In this document: piece by piece, positions 6,906 through 17,684 of the stretch
How the letters are laid out: each line of letters opens with the position of its first letter
Position numbering within the stretch: the stretch's first letter is position 1
From: UBA4427 sp046351135
Lineage (GTDB): Bacteria; Myxococcota_A; UBA9160; UBA4427
Direction: 5' to 3'
Assembly (NCBI GenBank): GCA_046351135.1
Contig: JAXLZA010000016.1
Coordinates: forward strand, 1 to 64,000
Length of the DNA: 64,000 nucleotides
Position numbers and translations under genes: made by a program
Notes under the pieces: generated by a model
Database searches by the model: none
Seen by the model: the letters and a program-made list of their open reading frames with translations, nothing else
What the model was told of the DNA's origin: nothing

Positions 6906-9900
6906 TCAGGCTCGACCCCCGGCCGGCGACCCCGCCGCCGACTCCGGCGAAGCCAGCTCAGCCGCAGCCGGCGCGGGCGGCGTCGGCGCGGGCGCCGCGG
7001 GCTGCGAGGCCGCAGGCTGCGACGCAGCGGGCACGGGCGCAGGCCCGGCGCTCGGGGTCGACCCGCGGCGATCCCCCGCGCGCGGCCCGCCGAGCTTGCG
7101 CCCGAGCTTGCCGAGCGCGTCGCCGACGGCCTCGCCGACCTGCTCCCCGACCTGGCCGACCTGCTTCGTCGCCTGCCCGACGGCCTGGTCCACCGTCTTG
7201 CCGACCCCCTCCGCGACCATGCCCCCCACCCCGGTCGTGAGCATCAGCAGCTGGGGCACCGCCGCGAGCGTCTCCGCCGTCAGCGAGACCTTCGGGCTCG
7301 ACAGCGTATTCGTGACCCGGGCCAGCGGGATGCGCACCGGCGGCCGCCCCGCGAGCTCCGCCGCCGGCCGGCCCGAGAGCGCGGCGACGAGGGGCGCGTC
7401 GAGCAGCAGCTCGCCGCGCATGTCGAGGCCGAGCCCCTCGAGCTCCATGCGACCGGTCAGGCGCGCCTCGTGACCGCGATAGCGGATGCGCAGCGTGCGC
7501 GCGTCGATCCGCCCCTCGCCGATCGCGAGGTCGCCTTCGAGGAGCTCGAAGCGCTCCGAGAGATTCCCGGCGACCTGATCGGTCCCACCCGGCTGCGCGC
7601 GCAGGCGCGCGAGGATCCGCGCCGCGTCCCCGAAGAGCGGGATCTGCGCGAGGGTCGTCTGGAGCAGCGAAGGGCCGCGCAGGCGGCCGCCGCCGCTCTC
7701 GCCAACGCTGAAGCGGACGGTGCCCGCGAGGGTGTCGGTCAGGGGCGCTTCGCCGCCGGCGACGCCGGCGAGACGGGCGTCGAAGCGCAGCGCGCCGAAG
7801 AGCACGTCGTGGACGTTCGCGAGGCCGGAGACGAGATCGTTCGCCTCGGCCTCGCCGATCGAGTGGGCGGCGATCTCGAAGCGGGCGTCGGCGAGGGGAT
7901 CGTCGACGTGGCCGTCGAGGCCGAGAGTGAGGCCGTGGAGGGTCGCGGTGAGGCCGTTCAGGTCGACGCGCTCGCCGGCTCCATCGAGCGATCCCTTCAA
8001 ACGGACGCGGCCCGAGCCCGGCAGCGTCAGGTCGAGGCCCCGCAGCGCGAGGCGACCGCCGAAGCGGTCCTTCGCCCCTTCGGCCCGGACGAGCGAGAGC
8101 CCCTCGAAGGCGAGCCCGCCCTCGGGCCGGAAATCCGCGAGGGCGGGCACGAGCCCGGACCAGCCCTTCAGGTCGAAGCTCGAGGTCGTGAGGGCGAGGA
8201 TCGTCTTCGCACCGAGCGCCCCGCGCAGCGCGAGCTCGTTGATGTTGTTCAGCGGGCCACGCGTCTCGAAGACGAGATCGCCCGCGGCGTTGCTCTCGAA
8301 CTTCGTCGCGAGCTTCGCCCGCACGCCCGCCGGCTTGAGGAAGCGCTCCCCGTAGCGCACGTCGGCGAGGGCGAGGTCGACCTCGATCCGGCCGCTGCGC
8401 GCGGGGTCGAAGGGCTTCGCGACGGTGACGCCCAGGCTGAACGGGCCGCTCAGGCTGAGCTCGCCGCGGCGGATCAGCGAGCGCTCGAGGGCGAGCTCGA
8501 GGGCGAGCGAGTCGAGCGCCGCGTAGGGCCCCTCGAGGCGGCCGCGGCCCTTGGCCCGGCCTGCGAGCTCGAGCTCGGGGGACTCGAGGAAGGGCGCGAG
8601 CGCCGCGAGATCGAAGCCCGTGAGCTCGAGGGCGAGTGCGAGGTCGCCCTTGCGCGTCGACGTCCCGTCGAGGCTGACGCGCCCGCCGTCGGCGAGGGTC
8701 GCCTTCGCGACCAGGGCCACCGGCCCCCGGCCTTCGGTGCGCGCGTCGATCGCGAGGTCGCAGGCGACGTCGACCGGGCCGCGCACGAAGCGCGCGCCCC
8801 CGACCCGGAGCCGGCTCGCGAGGCTCGCGATCTCGCGCTCGTCGGTCGTCTCGAGCTCGAGCTCCCCGGTCAGCTTGCCCGAGAACGCCGTCCCCTCCGG
8901 CAGCAGCGGCGCGAAGGGCGCGACGTCGAAGGCGTCGAAGCGCAGCGCCCCGCGCACCGCCCCCCCGAGCTTCCCCGTCCCGTTCGCGTCGACCCGCCCA
9001 CCGCTCTCCGGCGCGAACACCGCCTGGATCCGGACCGGAGCGTCTTCGCCCGCGCCCTCGAGCCCGACCGCGAGGTCGAGCTTGCCCTTCGCGTCGATCC
9101 GGTCGTCGGCATAACGCGCGGAGGCGATCGCGAGATCGCTGTCGACCCGGGCGAGCGCGCCGTCGACCAGCGCGAGGGAGACCTCGCCCGTCGCCCGTCC
9201 CTCGATCCGGCGCCCCTCGCCCGCGAGCGGTGCGAACGGCGCGAGCTCGAGGCCGTCGAGCATCGCCGTCAGCTCGACGCGGCCGTCCTTCGCGCGCTCC
9301 CCGGTGACGTCGGCGCGACCCGCGTCCGCCGTCTTCCAGGCCGCCTCGAAGGCGAGCGCATCGTCGGGCTTCTGCTGCGCCCGGAGCGCGAGGTCGCCGA
9401 CGAGCTCGAGGCCCCGGGCTCGCAGACCGAGGCCCTCGATCGCGAGGTCGCCGGCGAGACGGAGCGCCGTGCCCGGCTTCGCCGAGGCCGAGACGCGGCC
9501 CGCGAGCGTCCCCTGCGAGACGTCGAGCTGCGGCAGGAAGGGCCGCAGCTCGACCACCGGCACGCCCTCGAGCTCGACGTCGACCGCGTACTCCCCTGCG
9601 AGATCGACGCGCCCCGTCGCGGTCGCCCCGCCGACCGCGCGGTCGTTCGCGAAGAGCCGCGCCCGGGCCTCGACGTCGAGGGGCTCGCCGAGGGAGGGAC
9701 CGCGCGCGCTGAGCTCGAGCTCGGCGAGGCGGAGATCGACGGGCGGCGTGAGCGTGCGGTCGTGGAGCAGGACGCGGCCGTCGGTGATCCGCAGCGCGCG
9801 CAGATCGAGGCTGAAGGCGTCGTCGGCGCGATCGGCGTCGGATCCGGTCCCCGCCGCCTCGCCGTCCCCGGGCTCCGCCGCCCGGCGCGCGACCTCGGGC

Positions 9901-10289
9901 AGGATCAGCCCGTCCGGCGTCCGCGTCGCGACGAGCGAGACGCCGCGCAGCACGAGCGAGTCGATCGCGATCCGCCGCTCGAGGAGAGGCCACAGCGAGA
10001 GGCGCAGATCGATCGCGTCGGCGCGGATGCCGGCCACCGCCTCGGGCGACGGGTTCTGTCCGACGATCACCGGCGCCTCGAGGGTCACCCGCGGCGGGAA
10101 GATCCCGATCCCGAGGCTCTTCCACTCGACCGGCGTCCCGAGCGCCTCGGTCGCCCGGGCCGCGAGCGCGGCGCGGAACTCCGGCGTGTTGACGAGCCGC
10201 GGCAGCAGCGCGGCGAACGTCCCCACCGCCGCGAACAGCAGCGCGACGACGGCGGCGAGCCCGATCCAGAGCCGGGAGCGCGTGGGCAG
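6906..10289 (-). CDS. AsmA-family envelope protein (large, membrane-anchored)
   Basis: A protein of about 1,127 residues with one N-terminal membrane helix (LWIGLAAVVALLFAAVGTFA) and a long repetitive beta-rich periplasmic region, typical of AsmA/YhdP-like proteins thought to assist outer-membrane lipid homeostasis or lipid transfer. The C-terminal part has the AsmA hallmark LSSPKVSLT, then a glycine-spaced amphipathic stretch (GVGKTVDQAVGQATKQVG) and a Pro/Ala-rich tail. The first ATG/GTG (GTG at 10226) would cut the membrane helix. A CTG at 10289 preceded by AAGGAG with six-base spacing restores the whole anchor, so I place the start there. The gene follows gatB by 19 bases. The tail may continue in another frame. 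Confidence 0.8.
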   Translation of the reverse strand: MPTRSRLWIGLAAVVALLFAAVGTFAALLPRLVNTPEFRAALAARATEALGTPVEWKSLGIGIFPPRVTLEAPVIVGQNPSPEAVAGIRADAIDLRLSLWPLLERRIAIDSLVLRGVSLVATRTPDGLILPEVARRAAEPGDGEAAGTGSDADRADDAFSLDLRALRITDGRVLLHDRTLTPPVDLRLAELELSARGPSLGEPLDVEARARLFANDRAVGGATATGRVDLAGEYAVDVELEGVPVVELRPFLPQLDVSQGTLAGRVSASAKPGTALRLAGDLAIEGLGLRARGLELVGDLALRAQQKPDDALAFEAAWKTADAGRADVTGERAKDGRVELTAMLDGLELAPFAPLAGEGRRIEGRATGEVSLALVDGALARVDSDLAIASARYADDRIDAKGKLDLAVGLEGAGEDAPVRIQAVFAPESGGRVDANGTGKLGGAVRGALRFDAFDVAPFAPLLPEGTAFSGKLTGELELETTDEREIASLASRLRVGGARFVRGPVDVACDLAIDARTEGRGPVALVAKATLADGGRVSLDGTSTRKGDLALALELTGFDLAALAPFLESPELELAGRAKGRGRLEGPYAALDSLALELALERSLIRRGELSLSGPFSLGVTVAKPFDPARSGRIEVDLALADVRYGERFLKPAGVRAKLATKFESNAAGDLVFETRGPLNNINELALRGALGAKTILALTTSSFDLKGWSGLVPALADFRPEGGLAFEGLSLVRAEGAKDRFGGRLALRGLDLTLPGSGRVRLKGSLDGAGERVDLNGLTATLHGLTLGLDGHVDDPLADARFEIAAHSIGEAEANDLVSGLANVHDVLFGALRFDARLAGVAGGEAPLTDTLAGTVRFSVGESGGGRLRGPSLLQTTLAQIPLFGDAARILARLRAQPGGTDQVAGNLSERFELLEGDLAIGEGRIDARTLRIRYRGHEARLTGRMELEGLGLDMRGELLLDAPLVAALSGRPAAELAGRPPVRIPLARVTNTLSSPKVSLTAETLAAVPQLLMLTTGVGGMVAEGVGKTVDQAVGQATKQVGQVGEQVGEAVGDALGKLGRKLGGPRAGDRRGSTPSAGPAPVPAASQPAASQPAAPAPTPPAPAAAELASPESAAGSPAGGRA

Positions 10290-10308
10290 CTCGTTCTCCT
10301 TCGATGCC

Positions 10309-11804
<1,496 letters not shown>

Positions 11805-11805
<1 letters not shown>

Positions 11806-13280
11806 CACGCGACCCCCGGCGGCGCGAGCCGATGATGCGGGGTCGCGCGCTCGAAGGCGTCGCCGACGCGCAGGAGGGTGGCCTCGTCGAAGGGCTTGCC
11901 GAGGAGCTGGAGCCCGACCGGCAGCCCGTCCGCGAGACCGCAGGGCAGCGAGATCGCCGGTAGCCCCGCGAGGTTCGCCGACACCGTATAGACGTCGGAG
12001 AGATACATCGCGAGCGGATCCCCGCTCTTCTCCCCGAGGCGGAAGGCCGTCTCCGGCGCCGTCGGCGTCAGGATCACGTCACACCGCCCGAAGGCCGCCT
12101 CGAAGTCCCGCCGGATCAGCGTCCGCACGCGCTGCGCCTTGCCGTAGTAGGCGTCGTAGTAGCCCGCCGAGAGCACGTAGGTCCCGAGCAGGATGCGTCG
12201 CTTGACCTCGGCTCCGAAGCCCTCCGAGCGCGAGCGGCGATAGAGATCCTCGAGGTCGACGGGATCCTTCGCCCGCCGCCCATAGCGGACGCCGTCGTAG
12301 CGGGCGAGGTTGCTCGACGCCTCGGCCGTCGCGACGAGGTAGTAGGTGGCGATCGTGTGGGTCGTATGGGGGAGCGAGACTTCGACGATCTTCGCCCCCG
12401 CCTTCTCGAGCACGGTGATCGCCTCGCGGACGCGCGCGAGGACCCCGGGCGAGACGCCCTGCTCGACGAAGTACTCCTTCGGCAGCCCGATCGTCAGGCC
12501 CGCGACGTCGCCGTCGAGGCGCTCGCAGACCTTCGGCGCCGGCTCGGGCAGCGAGGTCGAGTCGCGCGGGTCGTGGCCCGCCATGAGCTCGAAGGCCGCG
12601 GCGCAATCCGAGACCGTCCGGCCGAAGGGCCCGATCTGGTCGAGGGACGAGGCGAAAGCGATGAGCCCCCAGCGCGAGATGCGGCCGTAGGAGGGCTTGA
12701 AGCCGACGACGCCGCAGAAGCTCGCCGGCTGGCGGATCGAGCCGCCGGTATCGCTGCCCAGCGCGATCGGCGCGAAGCCCGCCGCGACGGCCGCGGCGCT
12801 GCCGCCCGAGCTGCCGCCGCAGGAGCGCTCGCGATCCCAGGGGTTGCGGGCGGGGCCGTAGATCGAGCTCTCGGTCGACGAGCCCATCGCGAACTCGTCC
12901 ATGTTGGCGCGGCCGACGAAGACGGCCCCCGCCTCGCGCAGGCGCTCGACGACCGTCGCGTCGTAGGGCGAGACGAAATGCTCGAGGATCCGCGACGAGC
13001 AGGTCGCGAGCTCGCCCTGCTCGACGATGTTGTGCTTCAGGACGACCGGGATGCCGTCGAGGATCGAGCGCGGCTGGCCGGCGGCGATGCGGCGCGAGGC
13101 CTCCTCGGCGGCCCGGAGCGCCTTCTCGTCGTTGCGCGTCACGACGGCGGCGAGGTCCTGACCGCGGTCCATGCGGGCCAGGCTCGCAGCGACGAGCTCG
13201 GACGCAGTGATCTCCTTCCGGTCGAGGGCCTCGCGGAGGGTCCGGAGGCTGCCGGAGAGCACCTTCTCGGCCTGGGACAT
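11805..13280 (-). CDS. gatA: Asp-tRNA(Asn)/Glu-tRNA(Gln) amidotransferase subunit A
   Basis: A 491-residue amidase-signature enzyme that frees ammonia from glutamine for GatB. The Ser-cisSer-Lys triad is visible as K82 (VVLKHNIVEQG), S157 (SCGGSSGGSAAA) and S181 (GSDTGGSIRQPA), with spacing identical to characterised GatA proteins. The start ATG at 13280 (MSQAEKVLSGSL) lies four bases after the gatC stop. The presence of gatCAB suggests that the organism lacks GlnRS, AsnRS or both and makes Gln-tRNA or Asn-tRNA indirectly. Confidence 0.95.
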
Positions 13281-13284
13281 CCCG

Positions 13285-13584
13285 CTACCCCTCCTCCTCG
13301 AGCACCTTGGGCACGAGGAAGGCCGTCCCCTGACGGGCCGGGGCGTTGGCGACGGCGAGCTCGGGGTCCAGCGGCGGCGCCGGGCGATCGGGCCGCAGCG
13401 GGGTCGGCAGGTCGAAGCCGTGGAGGGTCGGCGGGACGTCCCGGGTGTCGAGGGCGTCGAGGGAGGCCACATGGGCCAGGATCTGCTCGAGGTCGCGGGC
13501 CATCCCGTCGATCTCGGCCTCCGAGAGCGCGAGCCGGGCCAGCGCGGCCACCCGGGCCACTTCTGCGTGTCCGATCCTCGACAT
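13285..13584 (-). CDS. gatC: Asp-tRNA(Asn)/Glu-tRNA(Gln) amidotransferase subunit C
   Basis: A 99-residue GatC, the small stabilising subunit that wraps around the GatA-GatB interface. The N-terminus HAEVARVAALARLALSEAEI and the C-terminal FLVPKVLE are characteristic. It is the first gene of the minus-strand run gatC-gatA-gatB-asmA and is divergent from the DEAD-box gene 91 bases away. No Shine-Dalgarno sequence precedes the ATG at 13584. A TAACGT box ends seven bases upstream of the start, so a leaderless or nearly leaderless mRNA is possible. Confidence 0.93.
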   Translation of the reverse strand: MSRIGHAEVARVAALARLALSEAEIDGMARDLEQILAHVASLDALDTRDVPPTLHGFDLPTPLRPDRPAPPLDPELAVANAPARQGTAFLVPKVLEEEG

Positions 13585-13675
13585 GCGCGGCACGTTAGCA
13601 CGGGCCGCCGCGCCGAATCGCCCGAAAGAGGGCGCTTTGCGGGTCCCCGAGCATGGGGTAGCGTGCTCGCGGCCT

Positions 13676-15397
13676 ATGACAGACCCGAACTCCGAACTCG
13701 CCGAGCTCTTTGCCGAAGTCGCCCCCGACATCCAGCGCGCCATCCGCGACCTGGGCTGGCGGACGCCCACCCCCGTCCAGTCGGCCGCGATCCCCCGCAT
13801 GCGCGCCGGAGGCGACCTGATCGTCCGTGCCCAGACCGGCAGCGGCAAGACCGGCGCCTTCGGCATCCCGCTGGTCGAGGCGATCGACACGTCGCTCCCG
13901 AAGACCCAGGCGATCGTGCTGCTCCCGACCCGCGAGCTCGCCAACCAGGTCGCCAAGGACCTCGACGCCCTCGGCCAGTACCGCGGCGTCCGCACGCTGC
14001 CGATCTACGGCGGCGTCGCCTACGGACCGCAGCTCGAGGGCCTCGACAAGGGCGCCCACATCATCGTCGGGACCCCGGGCCGCATCCTCGATCATCTCAA
14101 GAGCGGCCGCATGGACCTCAGCTCGACCAAGGTCCTCGTCCTCGACGAGGCCGACGAGATGCTCGGCCTCGGCTTCTGGCCCGACATGAAGGAGATCGCG
14201 AGCTACCTGCCGAAGAAGCGGCAGTCGCATCTCTTCTCGGCGACGATGCCCGAGCGCGTGCGCTCGCTCTCGCGCTTCTTCCTGACCAACGCCGAAGACG
14301 TCACGATCGACACCGACGGCGCGAACCCCCAGAAGATCGAGCACTTCTACTACGTCTGCACGGCGTCGGAGAAGGAGTCGGTGCTCGCGCGCATCCTCGC
14401 CTACGAGGAGCCCGACAGCGCGATCATCTTCTGCAACACGAAGGCCGACGTCCGCTTCATCACCGCCTATCTCGCCAAGCGCGACTTCAACGTCGACCAG
14501 ATCTCCGGCGATCTGCCGCAATCCGCCCGCGAGAAGGCGATCGCGAAGATCAAGGCCGGCAAGCTCCGCTTCCTCGTCGCGACCGACGTCGCCGCCCGCG
14601 GCATCGACATCAGCGACCTCGCCTACGTCATCAACTACACGACCTCCGACTCGCCCGAGGTCTACGTCCACCGCACGGGCCGCACCGGCCGCGCCGGCAA
14701 GTCGGGCATCGCGATCTCGCTGGTGTCGGGCCTCGACATCGGCAACTTCAAGTTCATGCAGACGGTCTCCGGGATCGCCGTGAAGGAGAAGAAGGTCCCG
14801 ACCGAGCGCGACATCGCCGCGCGCGCGGCCGAGCGCGTGAAGCAGAAGTCGGAGGCCGAGCTCGAGCGCCTGATCGAGCGCGCGAAGGAGCGGCTCGCGA
14901 CGATCCCCCACGCCGAGGTGCTCGAGCGCGCGGAGCGGATCCTGCCCTTCGTGAAGCGGCTCGCGGGAAACGACGACGGGCTCGAGGAGCTCGCGAAGGT
15001 GTGTGCGGCGTTCCTGCTCGATCCGCCCGGCGAACGCGGGGGCGCGGCGCGCGCCTCGGCTCCGTCCGACGCCGCCGCGCGCGAGCGCGAGGACGACGGC
15101 GAAGGCGCGTCGGACGAGGGGCTCCGCGACTCGGGCGCCGACGACGCCGAAGGGCGCTCCGCCTCGAAGCACTACGAAGGCGATGCGGCCCACGACGCCG
15201 ATCGCGCGAACCAGGCGCCCGGCGCCGGCGGCGCCGGCGGTGGCGCGGGGGGGCGGCGGCGGCGCGGACGCGGCGGCTCGGGCGGACGCGATGGTGGACG
15301 CGACGGCGGTCGCTCGGGCGGGGGCGACCGGGGTCGCTCCGGCGGCGGCGCCGGCGGTGGCCGAAGCGGCGGCGGCGAGCGACGCCGGCCGCGCTGA
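13676..15397 (+). CDS. DEAD-box ATP-dependent RNA helicase with RGG-type tail
   Basis: A 573-residue RNA helicase of the DeaD/CsdA/RhlE type. Motif I is AQTGSGKT (52-59), motif II DEAD (157-160), motif III SAT (188-190) and motif VI HRTGRTGRAG. A helical region follows the two RecA domains, and the last 50 or so residues are Gly/Arg-rich (GGRDGGRDGGRSGGGDRG), a typical RNA-binding tail. The family unwinds structured RNA in ribosome assembly, cold adaptation or mRNA decay; which role applies here cannot be told. The ATG at 13676 has no Shine-Dalgarno sequence, and a possible TAGCGT box lies 11 bases upstream. Confidence 0.93.
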   Translation: MTDPNSELAELFAEVAPDIQRAIRDLGWRTPTPVQSAAIPRMRAGGDLIVRAQTGSGKTGAFGIPLVEAIDTSLPKTQAIVLLPTRELANQVAKDLDALGQYRGVRTLPIYGGVAYGPQLEGLDKGAHIIVGTPGRILDHLKSGRMDLSSTKVLVLDEADEMLGLGFWPDMKEIASYLPKKRQSHLFSATMPERVRSLSRFFLTNAEDVTIDTDGANPQKIEHFYYVCTASEKESVLARILAYEEPDSAIIFCNTKADVRFITAYLAKRDFNVDQISGDLPQSAREKAIAKIKAGKLRFLVATDVAARGIDISDLAYVINYTTSDSPEVYVHRTGRTGRAGKSGIAISLVSGLDIGNFKFMQTVSGIAVKEKKVPTERDIAARAAERVKQKSEAELERLIERAKERLATIPHAEVLERAERILPFVKRLAGNDDGLEELAKVCAAFLLDPPGERGGAARASAPSDAAAREREDDGEGASDEGLRDSGADDAEGRSASKHYEGDAAHDADRANQAPGAGGAGGGAGGRRRRGRGGSGGRDGGRDGGRSGGGDRGRSGGGAGGGRSGGGERRRPR

Positions 15398-15470
15398 CGC
15401 GACCCGACCCGCCCGCCCGCCCGCCCGACGCCGATCGCGTTTCGACGAGATCCCCCGGCGAGGCCGCCCG

Positions 15471-16793
15471 ATGTACCGCCTCTATTCCTGGGAGCACAGC
15501 TACTTCTCGGGCAAGGTCCGGGGCTATCTCCGCTTCAAGCAGCGGTTGGGCGCCCTCGGGCCCGGCTTCGAGGACGTGCTCGCGACGCCCGAGCTGCTCG
15601 CGGGACTGCTCGCGAGGAAGTCCGGGAGCGGGGCGGTGCCCCAGCTCGAGGCGCCGGACGGGACCTGGATCCAGGACTCGAGCGAGATCCTCGACTACTG
15701 CGAAGCGGCCCATCCCGAATGGCCGATCCTGCCCGACGCGATTTCCCGTCCGCGCCAACGGCTCGCGGCACTGCTCGTCGAGCTGCTCGCCGACGAGTGG
15801 CTGCTCGTCCCGGCCTTCTGGCAGCGCTGGTTCTTCAGCGAGAACGGAAGCACACCGAGCCACCGCGCCTTCAACGAGCAGCAATGGGGCGCGATGCTCG
15901 CCCCCGGACAGGACGGACCGGGTCGCCGCGCCGCCGGCGCCGGCTTCTTCGCGGCCGCCTTCGGCATCGCGGACACCCGCGTCCATCCGAAGGGCGTCTA
16001 CGCGGGGCTCGTCCATCTCGGCTGCGACGCGCGGACCGAGCGCGCCTGGCAGGCGAGCCAGCACCGCATCCTCGAGCGCCTCGAGGTCCACTTCGCCCGC
16101 CACGACTTCGTCCTCGGCGGCCGCCCGAGCCTCGCCGACTTCGGCTTGCTGGGCCCGCTCTACGCCCACCTCTATCGCGACCCCGTCGCGGGCTTCGCGC
16201 TGCGGACCTTCTTCCCGCTGGTCACCGAGTGGGTCGAGCGGACGAACGGCGAGGGCGCGCTCAACGCGCGTGCCTATGGGCAGAAGCTCTACTCGATCGG
16301 AAAGGATGGCTCGCTCGTCGGTCGCCCCGCCTCGAGCGACGGCGCCGAGTGGCTCCCGGACGACGCGATCACGGCGACCCTCGACGCCGTCGTCGCCGTC
16401 TTCTTCGAGGAGATGTGGCCGGTGCTGTGCACCGCGCGCGACGCGCTCCGCGCCCACCTCGCCAGCCCGGCCCATCCGCCGGGCGGCGAGCTGCCGGGCA
16501 AGTCCTTCTTCGCGACGCCCGGCTTCGAGGCGCTGCAGACCGGCGACGGCCCGCTGACCCACGCCTTCGAGCTCGGCGGCATCCGCGCGCGGCGCATGGT
16601 CGTCCCCTATCAGCTCTGGATGCTCGGTCGGATCGAGCGGGCGATGCGCCCCGCGCTCGCGAACGCCTCGGCGCGGGCCGCGCTCGAGGGCTGGCTCGAT
16701 GGATTTCGCGGGGGCCGCGAGCTGCTCGATCTCGCGGGCTTTCTCGCGGGCTGCGAGGTCCGGAAGGTCGGGGCGCGTCTCTACTCGGTGTGA
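15471..16793 (+). CDS. Glutathione S-transferase-like protein, extended
   Basis: A 440-residue protein whose N-terminus has the thioredoxin-fold GST pattern (YSWEHSYFSGKVRGYLRFK, later VPQLEAPDGTWIQDSSEILDY, matching the VPxL...ES/DSxxI elements), followed by an all-helical C-terminal domain with RPSLADFGLLGPLYAHLYRD. It is about twice the usual GST length: after roughly residue 270 there is an additional helical region ending LAGFLAGCEVRKVGARLYSV. Relatives in alphaproteobacteria and deltaproteobacteria are annotated only as GST family. The substrate is unknown. Its 3' end overlaps the convergent C45-like gene by 13 bases. ATG at 15471. Confidence 0.8.
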   Translation: MYRLYSWEHSYFSGKVRGYLRFKQRLGALGPGFEDVLATPELLAGLLARKSGSGAVPQLEAPDGTWIQDSSEILDYCEAAHPEWPILPDAISRPRQRLAALLVELLADEWLLVPAFWQRWFFSENGSTPSHRAFNEQQWGAMLAPGQDGPGRRAAGAGFFAAAFGIADTRVHPKGVYAGLVHLGCDARTERAWQASQHRILERLEVHFARHDFVLGGRPSLADFGLLGPLYAHLYRDPVAGFALRTFFPLVTEWVERTNGEGALNARAYGQKLYSIGKDGSLVGRPASSDGAEWLPDDAITATLDAVVAVFFEEMWPVLCTARDALRAHLASPAHPPGGELPGKSFFATPGFEALQTGDGPLTHAFELGGIRARRMVVPYQLWMLGRIERAMRPALANASARAALEGWLDGFRGGRELLDLAGFLAGCEVRKVGARLYSV

Positions 16794-17647
16794 GGCGGGT
16801 CGGCATGGGGCGGGAGCGCGCCATCGAAGGGCGCACCGTCCTGCCCGAGCGCCGGGCCCTCGACGCGCAGGCGCCGCGCGCGGGGCTCGAGGCGGACGCG
16901 GCAGCCGAAACCCGTGCGCGCGTCCTCGCCGAACGTCCCCTCGAGCCAAGGCTCGGCGTCCGTCCCCGCCGCGTCGATCCGCTCCGCCCGGCGCTCGCGC
17001 CCCGACACCACGACCCGTGCCTGCGCGCCCGACGCATCGCCGAAGCGCAGCACGAGCTCGCCCTCGACCGGCCGCTTCCGACACCAGTCGAGCGCGCCCG
17101 CCACGTTCTCGAAGCGCGCGAGGCAGTCCTGCACGAGCAGCAGCGGCGGGGCATCGCCCTCGTGCGGATCGCGCCCGCGATCGCCGCCGCGCGATGCCGC
17201 ATCCTCCGCCCGCCCCGTCGCCGGCCAATCCGCGACGACCGCGAGGCCCGCCGCGTTCACTCCCGCGAGGGCCGGCACGAGCCACGCACAGCCGAGCTCG
17301 AGCGATCGGAACCCCACGACCGGCCGGCTCTCGCGCACGACCAACACGGTCGCCGCCGCCGCGCGCATCCGCAGCTGCAGCGCGAGCAGGCTGTCGAGGG
17401 GGAGCCCGGCCGCCTGGGCGAGGCCTTCGAGGCGCTCCGCCTGGTGGGCGAAATGACGGAAGAGCTCGCGCCCGGCACCGCGTCCGCGCAGCGGACCCGA
17501 GACGACCGGCCGCAGGCTGGGGAAGCGCGAGCGCCGCGTCGCGAGCCCCGCCCGCGCGACCTCGGCGCGGATCGCCTCGGCGAGCGCCCGGCCCTGGGCG
17601 AAGCCCATGTCGCGCGGATGGCCCGCGCACTCGATCGTTCGCGACAT
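16781..17647 (-). CDS. C45-peptidase/acyltransferase-like protein, nucleophile apparently missing
   Basis: This 288-residue protein resembles the C45 (penicillin acyltransferase-like, Ntn hydrolase) family: an early GHPRDMGFAQGRALAEAIR segment, a Leu-rich core (GLPLDSLLALQL) and a VVGFRSLE...GVNAAGLAVV beta region. In active members an autocatalytic cleavage exposes a Cys in a GCT/S motif just before that beta region. Here the equivalent place reads RMRAAAATVLVV, with no Cys. The protein may be catalytically dead, or the alignment may be off; the only nearby Cys lies in ELGCAWLVP. It is convergent with the GST-like gene and 37 bases downstream of larE-direction sequences. Function unknown. 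Confidence 0.6.
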   Translation of the reverse strand: MSRTIECAGHPRDMGFAQGRALAEAIRAEVARAGLATRRSRFPSLRPVVSGPLRGRGAGRELFRHFAHQAERLEGLAQAAGLPLDSLLALQLRMRAAAATVLVVRESRPVVGFRSLELGCAWLVPALAGVNAAGLAVVADWPATGRAEDAASRGGDRGRDPHEGDAPPLLLVQDCLARFENVAGALDWCRKRPVEGELVLRFGDASGAQARVVVSGRERRAERIDAAGTDAEPWLEGTFGEDARTGFGCRVRLEPRARRLRVEGPALGQDGAPFDGALPPHADPPHTE

Positions 17648-17684
17648 GTTCCTGGCTTCTGCGCCGCGCCCGGCGCGAATCGGC

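Noticed and set aside
15405..15428. CCCG tandem repeats between the helicase and GST-like genes
   Set aside because: Short simple-sequence run expected in such GC-rich DNA; no sign of function.
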